Shown piece by piece: positions 1 to 7,141 of a stretch of 29,018 bases of DNA. The position numbers were made by a program, and so were the translations under genes. Positions within the stretch are counted from its first letter, which is position 1. Every line of letters starts with the position of its first letter. The notes under the pieces were generated by a model. The model was not told where the DNA came from. It made no database searches and worked only from the letters and a program-made list of their open reading frames with translations. Source of the DNA: an uncultured Clostridia bacterium (GTDB lineage Bacteria > Bacillota > Clostridia > Oscillospirales > Oscillospiraceae); contig CALDMR010000050.1 of NCBI GenBank assembly GCA_937915065.1, positions 1 to 29,018 of the forward strand, read 5' to 3'.

Positions 1-1
1 T

Positions 2-514
2 AAGAAGCGGCCGCCTAAAGAAAAGAAAGGCGATCCGCAGCAAACGCAGCCACAGGAAAAGAGCACCGGGCGGCAAATCACTTTTGATGCCGTTTGGCAG
101 TTGATCACTGCGTTGCTGGATCCGGCGTTGGACGCCATGGATCGGGTGCGGCGGGGGCTGCATGTTCGCTGCCTGCGGCTGTGTATTGTCGTCTCTGATC
201 CGAATCCTGCTGTGGCAGCCCGGCGGTATGGAACGCTGAACAGTGTGCTTTGGCCACTGATTGCCGTTATGGAAAATTTAGTTACCGTGGAACGGCGGGA
301 GGTCTGTATGGATCTTGATTTTTCTGCCCGCCAAAGCAGGGCTGAGGGAGAGGTTGAAGTGACTCTGCGGCTGTATCACGGCCTTTGCATTTTGCTGGCC
401 GACGGTATGCAGCTGCTTCGGCCGGTGCTGCAATTTATGAAAACAATAAAACCTGCAAAAGATACAAAGAAAGATTCAGAACAGAAACAGCAAAACAAGG
501 CTGCCGCGGCATAA
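2..514 (+). CDS. DUF2953 (YtfI-like) protein, 5'-truncated
   Basis: The reading frame is open from the left edge of the window, so the start codon lies outside and only about 170 C-terminal residues are seen. A Lys/Pro/Gln-rich stretch (about residues 1-25 of the visible part) is followed by a mixed region with hydrophobic segments and a Lys/Gln-rich tail. The assignment to the DUF2953 family rests mainly on context: in Clostridia and Bacilli such a gene sits directly before the GerW/YtfJ gene, as it does here with a 26-nt gap. Its molecular function is unknown; a role linked to sporulation or the cell surface is only inferred from that neighbour. A TTG at 101 is in frame but has no evident ribosome-binding site and is probably internal. 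Confidence 0.6.
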   Translation, partial: KKRPPKEKKGDPQQTQPQEKSTGRQITFDAVWQLITALLDPALDAMDRVRRGLHVRCLRLCIVVSDPNPAVAARRYGTLNSVLWPLIAVMENLVTVERREVCMDLDFSARQSRAEGEVEVTLRLYHGLCILLADGMQLLRPVLQFMKTIKPAKDTKKDSEQKQQNKAAAA

Positions 515-540
515 CGCGGCGAGAAAGGAAGTTGTGGAAA

Positions 541-936
541 ATGGAGAAGCATCCGATCAATGATTTAATGACAGTGACCATGGAAAAAATGCGTGAAATG
601 GTGGATACCAATACCATTGTGGGCCAGCCTATTACCACGCCGGACGGTGTGACGCTGATTCCTGTTTCCCGCATGAGTTTTGGTTTCGGCAGCGGGGGCG
701 GCGACTATAACACCAAGCACAATGCGGGCCGGGATGCCAGCTTCGCGGGCGGCAGCGGCGCAGGTGTGGACATCGCGCCCATTGCCTTTTTGGTGGTAAA
801 GGACGGCTTCGTGCGCGTTTTGCCTGTGGCGGTGCCTCCGGCATCCACGATTGACCGTGTGATTGATATGGCGCCGGATATTCTGGATAAGGTGGATAAA
901 TTTATGAACAAAAAGAAGGAGACACCGGCAGAATAA
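541..936 (+). CDS. gerW: GerW family sporulation protein (YtfJ)
   Basis: A 131-residue protein. The ATG at 541 is chosen because AAAGGAAG (524-531) is well spaced before it; upstream in-frame starts overlap the previous gene. The N-terminus (INDLMTVTMEKMREMVD) is followed by the family pattern GxPxxxPDGVxxIPVS, a Gly-rich central part rich in FGFGSGGG and GGSGAG, and a hydrophobic segment ending in a short charged helix. This matches YtfJ/GerW, a protein known in Bacillus to be made in the forespore and needed for normal germination, possibly through cortex-lytic enzyme function. The Gly-rich core and the total length are typical. Its position between the DUF2953 gene and a D-Ala-D-Ala carboxypeptidase gene agrees with a sporulation or cell-wall cluster. 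Confidence 0.9.
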   Translation: MEKHPINDLMTVTMEKMREMVDTNTIVGQPITTPDGVTLIPVSRMSFGFGSGGGDYNTKHNAGRDASFAGGSGAGVDIAPIAFLVVKDGFVRVLPVAVPPASTIDRVIDMAPDILDKVDKFMNKKKETPAE

Positions 937-949
937 AAGGGCATACTAT

Positions 950-973
950 CGGTCACCAAGGGGTGATCGTATG
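950..973 (+). promoter_or_regulatory. Hairpin over the ribosome-binding site of the DacF-like gene
   Basis: CGGTCACC (950-957) can pair with GGTGATCG (962-969), giving an 8-bp stem with one G-U pair and an AAGG loop. The Shine-Dalgarno bases (AAGGGG, 958-963) lie in the loop and 3' arm, and the ATG begins at 971. This could lower translation of the downstream gene unless it is opened by ribosomes leaving gerW. Functional relevance is inference. Confidence 0.35.
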
Positions 974-2098
974 TTCAAAAACGGAAAACGGCAGATGGCA
1001 GCAGCGCTGTGCGCGCTGCTGCTGTGCTGCGGCATGACAGCACGGCCCGCTGCTGTGGGGACTTCGGCTGCTGCGGCGATTCTGATGGAAGCGGAAAGCG
1101 GGCGGGTGCTGTATGCACAGCGCCCGGATGAGCCGATGAAAATTGCCAGCACCACGAAAATCATGACCGCGTTGGTGGCGATTGAAACCTGTTCTCTGGA
1201 GGAGCAGGTAGAGGTGACCCGGGCCCATATGGCGGAGGGATCATCGATGTATCTCCGCCCTGGAGAGCGGCTGACACTGGAAACATTACTGTATGGATTG
1301 ATGCTGTGCTCCGGAAACGACGCGGCGCTGGCTGTTGCGGATCACTGCGGGCCGGGCGTGGAGGCTTTTGTGGCCCGGATGAACGAAAAGGCAAGGGAGC
1401 TGGGGATGACCCACACTGCCTTTGCCAACCCCAATGGGCTGGACGAGGAAGGGCATTACTCCACGGCGAGAGATATGGCGGTTCTGGCAGCTTACGCCAT
1501 GGAAAACGGGACTTTCGCGCGGATCGTATCCACCAGGCGGGTAACTGCCGGAGGCCGCACGATGGTAAACCACAATAAGCTGCTGAGCCGGTATGAAGGC
1601 TGTATTGGGTTGAAAACCGGTTTTACCAAGGCGTCGGGCCGTACATTGGTTACCTGTGCTGAGCGGGACGGCATGCGTTTGGTGGCAGTTACCCTGAATG
1701 ATGGCAACGATTGGGCTGACCACAGCGCGTTGTTTGACTATGGCTTTGCCCATTATAAACTGCAACGCCCGGCGTCTTTGTATCAGGAGGCGGGCCGGGT
1801 TCCGGTGCTGAACAGCGCAACGGGGCAGATTCCCTTGCGTTACGGCGGCGGGTTTGCTTACCCTGTGGGGGAAGGGGAAACGCTGGAATGCCGCTGGGAA
1901 GCGGATGGGTGCGTTTTTGCACCGGTGGAAGCGGGAACGCGGGCCGGAGAGGCTGTTTATAGCCTGGATGGCCGGGAAGTAGGCCGTGTGCCGCTGTATT
2001 ACGGCGCGTCGTCGGCGCCTCTTGAACAAAAACAGACCGGAGGATTTTGGCAGAGAGCAGCTCGCGGGCTACGCTATAAATTTCAGCCGGGATCGTAA
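971..2098 (+). CDS. dacF: D-alanyl-D-alanine carboxypeptidase (DacF-like, PBP5 family)
   Basis: A 375-residue serine-type DD-carboxypeptidase (peptidase S11) that trims the terminal D-Ala from peptidoglycan stem peptides outside the membrane. A signal peptide is visible (Lys/Arg start, then the hydrophobic stretch AALCALLLCCGM, cleavage near residues 24-30). The three penicillin-binding motifs are present: STTK with catalytic Ser60 and Lys63, SGN at 114-116 and KTG at 215-217. A C-terminal beta domain follows, and the end is basic and partly amphipathic, as in membrane-anchored PBP5 proteins. ATG at 971 follows GGGGTGAT. In sporulating Firmicutes the DacF branch acts in the forespore; adjacency to gerW supports this, but a general vegetative DacA role cannot be excluded. 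Next gene starts 9 nt after the stop. Confidence 0.92.
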   Translation: MFKNGKRQMAAALCALLLCCGMTARPAAVGTSAAAAILMEAESGRVLYAQRPDEPMKIASTTKIMTALVAIETCSLEEQVEVTRAHMAEGSSMYLRPGERLTLETLLYGLMLCSGNDAALAVADHCGPGVEAFVARMNEKARELGMTHTAFANPNGLDEEGHYSTARDMAVLAAYAMENGTFARIVSTRRVTAGGRTMVNHNKLLSRYEGCIGLKTGFTKASGRTLVTCAERDGMRLVAVTLNDGNDWADHSALFDYGFAHYKLQRPASLYQEAGRVPVLNSATGQIPLRYGGGFAYPVGEGETLECRWEADGCVFAPVEAGTRAGEAVYSLDGREVGRVPLYYGASSAPLEQKQTGGFWQRAARGLRYKFQPGS

Positions 2099-2106
2099 AA
2101 AAGGAT

Positions 2107-2823
2107 GTGGCGCATACGGAAGAGCGCATCAGTAAAATATTGTCCGCCCGCGGCGTCTGCTCGCGGAGGGCTGCAGAGGATTTGCTGCGGGCTGGCCGGG
2201 TCACTGTGAACGGTGCGGCAGCGGCATTGGGCCAGAAGGCGGATGCAGAGCGGGATCAGATCTGCGTGGATGGACGCCCTCTGGGAGCACGGGAAGCCTG
2301 TTGCTATTTGATGCTCCACAAACCCCGCGGGTATGTGACGACAGCATCGGACGAGCGAGGGCGAAAAACCGTGTTGGATCTATTGCCGGAAAATCATCCG
2401 CGGGTGTGGCCGGTGGGGCGGCTGGATATGGATTCAGAAGGTTTGCTGCTGCTGACCAATGACGGGGATTTGACGCACCGGCTGCTGCATCCCAGTCATG
2501 AAGTGCGCAAGACTTACCATGTTTGGGTAGAAGGGGATGTGGCTTCCGCCCTGGCTCCGCTGCGGGCTATGACTGATCTGGCGGGAGAACGGATCTGTCC
2601 GCCCGGCGTCCGGGTGCTGAAACAAAGCGGCGGGGGCGGCATGCTTTCTGTGGTGATCCACGAAGGGAAAAACCGCCAGGTGCGCCGGATGTGTGCTGCC
2701 GTAGGTCTGCGGGTGACGCGGCTTAAGCGGGTGGGCGAAGGCCGCCTTGTGTTAGGGGCGCTGCCCATGGGGCAATGGCGGCCTTTGACGGAAGAAGAAG
2801 TTACACTGTTAAAAAAGCTGTAA
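2107..2823 (+). CDS. rluB: Pseudouridine synthase RluB/RsuA family
   Basis: A 238-residue enzyme converting a specific uridine in rRNA to pseudouridine; in this family usually 23S rRNA near position 2605 (RluB). Residues 5-60 form an S4 RNA-binding domain (ISKILSARGVCSRRAAEDL). The catalytic domain holds MLHKPRGYVTT, then GRLDMDSEGLLLLTNDG with the catalytic aspartate at 107, and GKNRQVRRMCAAVG near the end, the classic RsuA/RluB C-terminal signature. The GTG at 2107 is taken as start; it gives the expected N-terminus, though the ribosome-binding site is weak and translation is probably coupled to the carboxypeptidase gene. In Firmicutes this gene commonly follows scpA/scpB-ytfI-ytfJ-dac, as here. 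A strong terminator follows. Confidence 0.92.
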   Translation: MAHTEERISKILSARGVCSRRAAEDLLRAGRVTVNGAAAALGQKADAERDQICVDGRPLGAREACCYLMLHKPRGYVTTASDERGRKTVLDLLPENHPRVWPVGRLDMDSEGLLLLTNDGDLTHRLLHPSHEVRKTYHVWVEGDVASALAPLRAMTDLAGERICPPGVRVLKQSGGGGMLSVVIHEGKNRQVRRMCAAVGLRVTRLKRVGEGRLVLGALPMGQWRPLTEEEVTLLKKL

Positions 2824-2831
2824 GAGTACCG

Positions 2832-2870
2832 ATCCGCAAGATTGCTTTTGCAATTTTGCGGATTTTTTCT
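2832..2870 (+). terminator. Rho-independent terminator after rluB
   Basis: The arms ATCCGCAAGATTGC (2832-2845) and GCAATTTTGCGGAT (2850-2863) pair over 14 bp with one G-U pair and a TTTT loop. The stem is followed by a run of Ts (2863-2869). It ends the first operon. Confidence 0.92.
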
Positions 2871-2908
2871 TGCATTTTGACGGGATTTCGGTTACAATAA
2901 AATTTGTT

Positions 2909-2936
2909 TTGACATATGGCTTTATATGCCTAAAAA
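2909..2936 (+). promoter_or_regulatory. Candidate sigma-A-type promoter for the RpiR operon
   Basis: TTGACA (2909-2914) is a perfect -35 hexamer; TAAAAA (2931-2936) is a 16-nt-spaced, weaker -10. The spacer contains CATAT..ATATG (2913-2917 and 2924-2928), a small inverted repeat that could be an operator. The site lies between a terminator and the regulator gene, where a promoter is needed. A second TTGACG at 2877 has no well-spaced -10. Confidence 0.45.
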
Positions 2937-2978
2937 TTCAGTTGAGTTTGATGAGCCTGGCATGGCGGAGGGATTTTT

Positions 2979-3848
2979 ATGACCAGCGATGTGCTTTCTT
3001 TGATTCGAAATAATCTGGATGGGTTTTCTAAACGGCAGCGTGCCATTGCCCACTTTATCATGGATAATTACGACAAAGCGGCCTTTATGACGGCCAGCCG
3101 TTTGGGCAAGGCGATCAGCGTCAGTGAATCAACTGTGGTGCGTTTTGCTGCGGAGCTGGGGTATGAAGGATATCCTGAAATGCAGCGGGCGCTGCAGGAA
3201 ATGATTCGTAATAAGTTAACATCTATCCAGCGCATCGAGGTGTCCAACGACCGGCTGGGAAGCAACGATGTCCTATCCGCTGTAATGCAAAGTGACATGG
3301 AAAAAATCCGCATGTCGCTGGATACCGTGAATCGTGACAGTTTTGACTGCGCGGTAGATCAGATCATCCAGGCGAAGCATATTTATATTCTGGGGCTGCG
3401 TTCCTCCACGGCTATTGCAGATTTTCTGGGATTTTATTTGAATTTGCTGTTTGAAAATGTGGTCTTGATCCATACCACATCTGTCAGCGAAATGTTTGAG
3501 CAGGTGCTGCGCATTGGGCCGGGGGATGTGATGATCGGCATCAGCTTTCCGCGGTATTCCAGCCGTACTGTGAAAGTCATGCAGTTTGCTTCGGATCGTG
3601 GGGCGGAGGTACTGGCCATTACAGATAGTGAAGTGTCTCCCCTTTATCAGATTGCCGGTACAGCGCTGCTGGCGAAAAGCGATATGATGTCTTTTATAGA
3701 TTCTTTGGTGGCGCCGCTGAGTTTGGTCAACGCGCTGATTGTGGAAGTGGGCCGCCGGATGGATAAGGATTTGTCCAAAACTTTTGAGGAATTGGAAGAA
3801 ATCTGGGCGGAATACGGAGTGTATGAAAATGCCGGACATGCAGAGTGA
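2979..3848 (+). CDS. MurR/RpiR family transcriptional regulator
   Basis: A 289-residue regulator. Residues 1-77 form the RpiR-type helix-turn-helix (SKRQRAIAHFIMDN, then TASRLGKAISVSESTVVRFAAELGYEGYPE, the recognition region). Residues about 120-260 form a SIS sugar-phosphate-binding domain (HIYILGLRSSTAIADFLGFYL; DVMIGISFPRYSSRTVKVMQFA). Family members sense phosphosugars and regulate carbohydrate or cell-wall-sugar genes; the ligand here cannot be told. ATG at 2979 follows GGCGGAGGG. It is the first gene of an operon that goes on with a flavoprotein, cmk, plsC and ispH-rpsA, none of which is a sugar gene, so it may act elsewhere or on itself. Its end overlaps the flavoprotein start. Confidence 0.92.
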   Translation: MTSDVLSLIRNNLDGFSKRQRAIAHFIMDNYDKAAFMTASRLGKAISVSESTVVRFAAELGYEGYPEMQRALQEMIRNKLTSIQRIEVSNDRLGSNDVLSAVMQSDMEKIRMSLDTVNRDSFDCAVDQIIQAKHIYILGLRSSTAIADFLGFYLNLLFENVVLIHTTSVSEMFEQVLRIGPGDVMIGISFPRYSSRTVKVMQFASDRGAEVLAITDSEVSPLYQIAGTALLAKSDMMSFIDSLVAPLSLVNALIVEVGRRMDKDLSKTFEELEEIWAEYGVYENAGHAE

Positions 3849-5106
3849 GGTTCTTGTGATCGGCGGCGGCGCTGCCGGTATGATGGCCGCCATTACGGCG
3901 GCGGAGGCCGGAGCCCGGGTCACGCTGTTGGAGCGCAACGAGAAAGTGGGCCGCAAATTGAATATCACGGGCAAGGGCCGCTGCAACCTGACGAATAACT
4001 GTTCGGCGGAGGAGGCGCTGGCCAATGTGCCGCGCAACAGCCGGTTTTTATTTAGTGCTTTTTCCCGGTTTGACAGCGCTGCAGCCATGGCTTTTTTTGA
4101 GGAACGGGGGCTGGCGCTGAAAACAGAGCGGGGCAACCGGGTCTTTCCCGTTTCCGACAGCGCTTATGATGTAACGGATACCCTGCGTGCTGCGCTGCGC
4201 CGCAATCGTGTAAAAATCGTCCATGATCGGGCAACAGATTTGCTGTTGGATGCGGAGGGCCATCTGCAGGGCGTGAAGGGCGAGCGGGGAAACTATGACG
4301 GCGGCTGTGTTATTTTGGCTACCGGCGGCGTATCCTATCCTGCCACCGGTTCCACGGGGGACGGTTATACGCTGGCCCGTTCGGCGGGGCATACGGTGGT
4401 TCCGTCCAGGCCTTCGCTGATTTCTTTGGTGTGCAGCGACAGCTGCTGCGGCAGAATGCAGGGGCTTTCCTTGCGCAATGTGGCACTGACGGTGAAAAAC
4501 CAGAAGAAAAAAACGGTGTTTGAGGATTTTGGCGAAATGCTTTTCACCGATAAAGGGGTGACCGGCCCCATGATCTTGTCGGCCAGCGCCCATCTGCGGG
4601 ATTATGAAAAGGAACAGTACCGCCTGCGGATCGATCTGAAACCGGCGCTGGACGAAGAAAAATTGGATGAGCGCCTGCTGCGGGATCTGGAAGCCCAGCA
4701 TAACCGGGATTTTGGAAAAGTCTTGGCGGGGTTAGTGCCCCGCAGTATGATCGGCGTGATCGTGGAACGCACAGAAATTCCATCCAACACCAAAGCCAAC
4801 GCCGTGACCCGGCAGCAGCGCCGCCGCCTGTTGGAAACCCTTAAAGGGTTTACCCTGATGGTGACGGGGCCCGGCCCCATGGAACAGGCTATTATTACCT
4901 CGGGCGGCGTAAAGACGGGGGAGATCAACCCGGCGACTATGGAATCCAAAAAACTGCCGGGGTTGTATTTTGCCGGCGAAGTGATTGATGTGGATGCCTA
5001 TACCGGCGGTTTTAATTTGCAGATTGCCTGGGCAACAGGGCATGCTGCGGGTGCGGCAGCTGCCTTGGCGGTGCAGAATAGGGAAAGGACGAAAACGGAT
5101 GAGTGA
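3829..5106 (+). CDS. BaiN/HI0933 family NAD(P)/FAD-dependent oxidoreductase
   Basis: About 425 residues. The N-terminus has the FAD dinucleotide-binding motif VIGGGAAGMMAAITAAEAG ending in LLERN, followed by the family signature GRKLNITGKGRCNLTN. A middle ATGGVSYPATGSTGDGY segment and the C-terminal FAGEVIDVDAYTGGFNLQIAW motif with GHAAG complete the FAD site. Proteins of this family are annotated variously as aminoacetone-oxidase-like, YtfP, RdsA or BaiN; their physiological substrate is mostly unknown, so none is assigned here. The ATG at 3829 is chosen because GGAG (3816-3819) sits 9 nt before it; ATG 3823 and 3838 are alternatives. It overlaps the RpiR gene by 20 nt, and its stop overlaps the cmk start. 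Placement before cmk and plsC is common in Clostridia. Confidence 0.9.
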   Translation: MPDMQSEVLVIGGGAAGMMAAITAAEAGARVTLLERNEKVGRKLNITGKGRCNLTNNCSAEEALANVPRNSRFLFSAFSRFDSAAAMAFFEERGLALKTERGNRVFPVSDSAYDVTDTLRAALRRNRVKIVHDRATDLLLDAEGHLQGVKGERGNYDGGCVILATGGVSYPATGSTGDGYTLARSAGHTVVPSRPSLISLVCSDSCCGRMQGLSLRNVALTVKNQKKKTVFEDFGEMLFTDKGVTGPMILSASAHLRDYEKEQYRLRIDLKPALDEEKLDERLLRDLEAQHNRDFGKVLAGLVPRSMIGVIVERTEIPSNTKANAVTRQQRRRLLETLKGFTLMVTGPGPMEQAIITSGGVKTGEINPATMESKKLPGLYFAGEVIDVDAYTGGFNLQIAWATGHAAGAAAALAVQNRERTKTDE

Positions 5107-5717
5107 ACAGTTTCATGCAGTGGCGATCGACGGCCCTTCCGGTGCAGGCAAAAGCACTTTGGCCCGCACGGTGGCTGAGCGGCTGCGCTTTTTATATGTA
5201 GATACCGGCGCGATCTACCGTTCTATTGGTTGGTATGCACTGCAGCAGCACGTTGTGCCGGAGGACGCCCAGGCCGTGGCATCTCTGCTGGAAGATCTGG
5301 ATGTGGAGATTCGCTATGGCGAAGAAGGCCTGCAGCATATGCTGGTTAACGGCGAGGATATCACAACGGCGATTCGTCTGCCGGAGGTTTCGGCGGCGGA
5401 CACATCATGTGATTATGGACGGGCGGGATATTGGAACGGTGGTGCTGCCGGAAGCGGACTGCAAGGTTTTCCTGACGGCGTCGGCGGAAGTCCGTGCGCA
5501 GCGCCGCTGCCGGGAATTGGAACAGCGTGGAACGCCCCAGGAGTATGAGAGCGTGCTGGCGGATATGCGCTGCCGGGATGAGCAGGATCGCAACCGGACT
5601 GTAGCGCCGCTGAAGCAGGCGGAGGACGCCGTTTTGCTGGATACATCGGAGATGGATTTTGAAGAAAGTGCCGCCGCGCTGCTGCGGCTGATCAAGGAGA
5701 AGATTCATGAAGCGTAA
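5099..5717 (+). pseudogene. cmk: Cytidylate kinase, disrupted by an internal deletion and frameshift
   Basis: Cmk phosphorylates CMP and dCMP with ATP. The first frame gives the N-terminus with the P-loop GPSGAGKST (12-20), DTGAIYR and the NMP-binding part up to IRLPEVSAA. The sequence then continues in another frame with HHVIMDGRDIGTVVLP and an intact C-terminus ending at 5717. Compared with the family layout, which has about 27 residues between the EVS and VIMDGRD motifs, only 16 nt remain (5393-5408), so about 65 nt are missing. The junction is the run CGGCGGCGG at 5391-5399, suggesting deletion between short direct repeats or an assembly collapse. Read as given, the first frame ends at 5548 and lacks the DGRDIGT motif. 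The start overlaps the flavoprotein stop (ATGAGTGA), and plsC begins within the end of the gene. Confidence 0.88.
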
Positions 5718-6309
5718 CTGGTTTTATTCTTTGGCCTATATCGTTTTGTGGCCAGTGATCCACCTGCTCTTTCTGCCGTCTGTCCGGGGGCGGGAGCGGA
5801 TTCCCCAGGGAAATGCTGTGTTCTGCTGCAACCATTCCAGCAACTGGGATCCCCTGCTGATTATGATAACGGCGGGGGATGGACATCAGCTTTTTGCCCT
5901 GGCAAAAGCAGAGATCTCCCACTGGCCTGTGGTGGGGTGGATTTTGAAAACTGCCGGCATGATTTTTGTGGATCGGGGGAAGGCGGATATCGGCGCCATC
6001 AAATCGGCCTTGAAATATCTGAAGGGCGGACGGCAGATCCTGATTTTTCCGGAGGGAACCCGGGTGTCGGAGGAAGAGTCTGCCGCAGCCAAGGGCGGCG
6101 TGTCCATGCTGGCAGTGCGGACCGGTTCGCCGATTGTGCCGATTTATCTGGACAGTCAAAAAAAGCTGTTTCACCGCACCCATATCGTTTTTGGGGAACC
6201 CTATATGCCCCAGATTGCAGGGAAGAAAGGGACAGCGGAGGAGTATCAGAAAATTGCTGATGAAGCTCTGCGGCGGATTTATGCCCTGCGGGAGGAGAGC
6301 GGCCGGTGA
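5707..6309 (+). CDS. plsC: 1-acyl-sn-glycerol-3-phosphate acyltransferase (PlsC family)
   Basis: A 200-residue membrane-associated acyltransferase that makes phosphatidic acid from lysophosphatidic acid. A short hydrophobic N-terminus (residues 6-25) would anchor it. The four PlsC blocks are present: NHSSNWD with catalytic His43 and Asp48, the FVDRG block near 87-91, FPEGTR at 114-119, and the hydrophobic PIVPIYL block. The ATG at 5707 lies inside the last codons of cmk, with GGAGAAG upstream. The stop overlaps the GTG start of ispH, so cmk, plsC and ispH are likely translationally coupled. Length is normal for the family. Confidence 0.93.
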   Translation: MKRNWFYSLAYIVLWPVIHLLFLPSVRGRERIPQGNAVFCCNHSSNWDPLLIMITAGDGHQLFALAKAEISHWPVVGWILKTAGMIFVDRGKADIGAIKSALKYLKGGRQILIFPEGTRVSEEESAAAKGGVSMLAVRTGSPIVPIYLDSQKKLFHRTHIVFGEPYMPQIAGKKGTAEEYQKIADEALRRIYALREESGR

Positions 6310-7120
6310 AAGAGATTATTTTGGCGCACAGCGCCGGGTTTTGTTACGGCGCCGGGCTGTGAATCTGGCGGAAGAGGCTGCTGAAAATGGAACCGCCTGC
6401 GTGATGCTCGGCTCAATCATCCACAATGCCCATGTGGTGGATGATCTGGCGCGCCGGGGTGTGCGCCGGATCGAGCGCCCGGAGGAACTGGCCGGCGGTG
6501 AAACGGTGATCATTCGATCCCACGGGGAAGCGAAAGCAGTGCTGGACTTGCTGCATGAGAAGCATGCCTGTGTGATCAACTCTACCTGTCCGCGAGTGCT
6601 GAAAATCCAGCAGTTGGTGCAGGATGCCGAGCGGGAAGGGCGAAAGCCGCTGATTATCGGCGATCCCAAGCATCCTGAAGTCCTCGGCGTGGCGGGATGG
6701 TGCCATGAGCCGCTGATCTTTCAGGGGGCCGATGAAATCTCTGCTTGGCTGGAAGGGGATCTGAACCGCTGTCATTTGCCGCTGACAGTGGTCTCTCAGA
6801 CAACTTGCACACAAAAACTCTTTGAAATTTGTGTTCAAATTCTAAAAAAAGAGTGTACAAACCTAAAAATATTTGATACAATATGTGATGCGACCTATAA
6901 GCGGCAGTCTGAAGCGGCGGAAATTGCTGCCTCGGTTGACGCTATGATTGTGGTTGGCGACCGCCAAAGTGCCAACACCCGACACCTTACCGAGATCTGT
7001 TCCGGATTATGCCCGGCAGTCTTTCAGATCGAACGGGCGGACGAGCTGCCCTTGCAGGATCTGAAGAGATATGGATCTGTTGGGCTGACTGCGGGAGCCT
7101 CCACACCGGCGCGCATCATA

Positions 7121-7141
7121 AAGGAGGTCTATACGACGATG
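7121..7141 (+). promoter_or_regulatory. Internal ribosome-binding site and ATG for S1
   Basis: A perfect AAGGAGG (7121-7127) lies 11 nt before an in-frame ATG (7139-7141) exactly at the junction between the IspH and S1 parts of the fusion gene. It would allow S1 to be made alone. The bases also encode part of IIKEVY, so chance is possible. Confidence 0.5.

Noticed and set aside
3273..4136. Long minus-strand open frame of 287 codons
   Set aside because: It lies opposite the RpiR and flavoprotein genes, which match known families; its translation has no recognisable motif and is rich in Arg, His and Pro as expected for the complement of GC-rich coding DNA.
5223..5548. Second phase of cmk as a programmed frameshift
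   Set aside because: There is no slippery heptamer and the protein would still lack about 20 residues of the NMP-binding domain, so a deletion explains it better.
6134..6305. N-terminal extension of the ispH-rpsA frame back into plsC
   Set aside because: The frame is open there only by chance; the real ispH start is GTG 6306 in another phase, shown by the IILAHSAGFCYG motif, with a frameshift after it.
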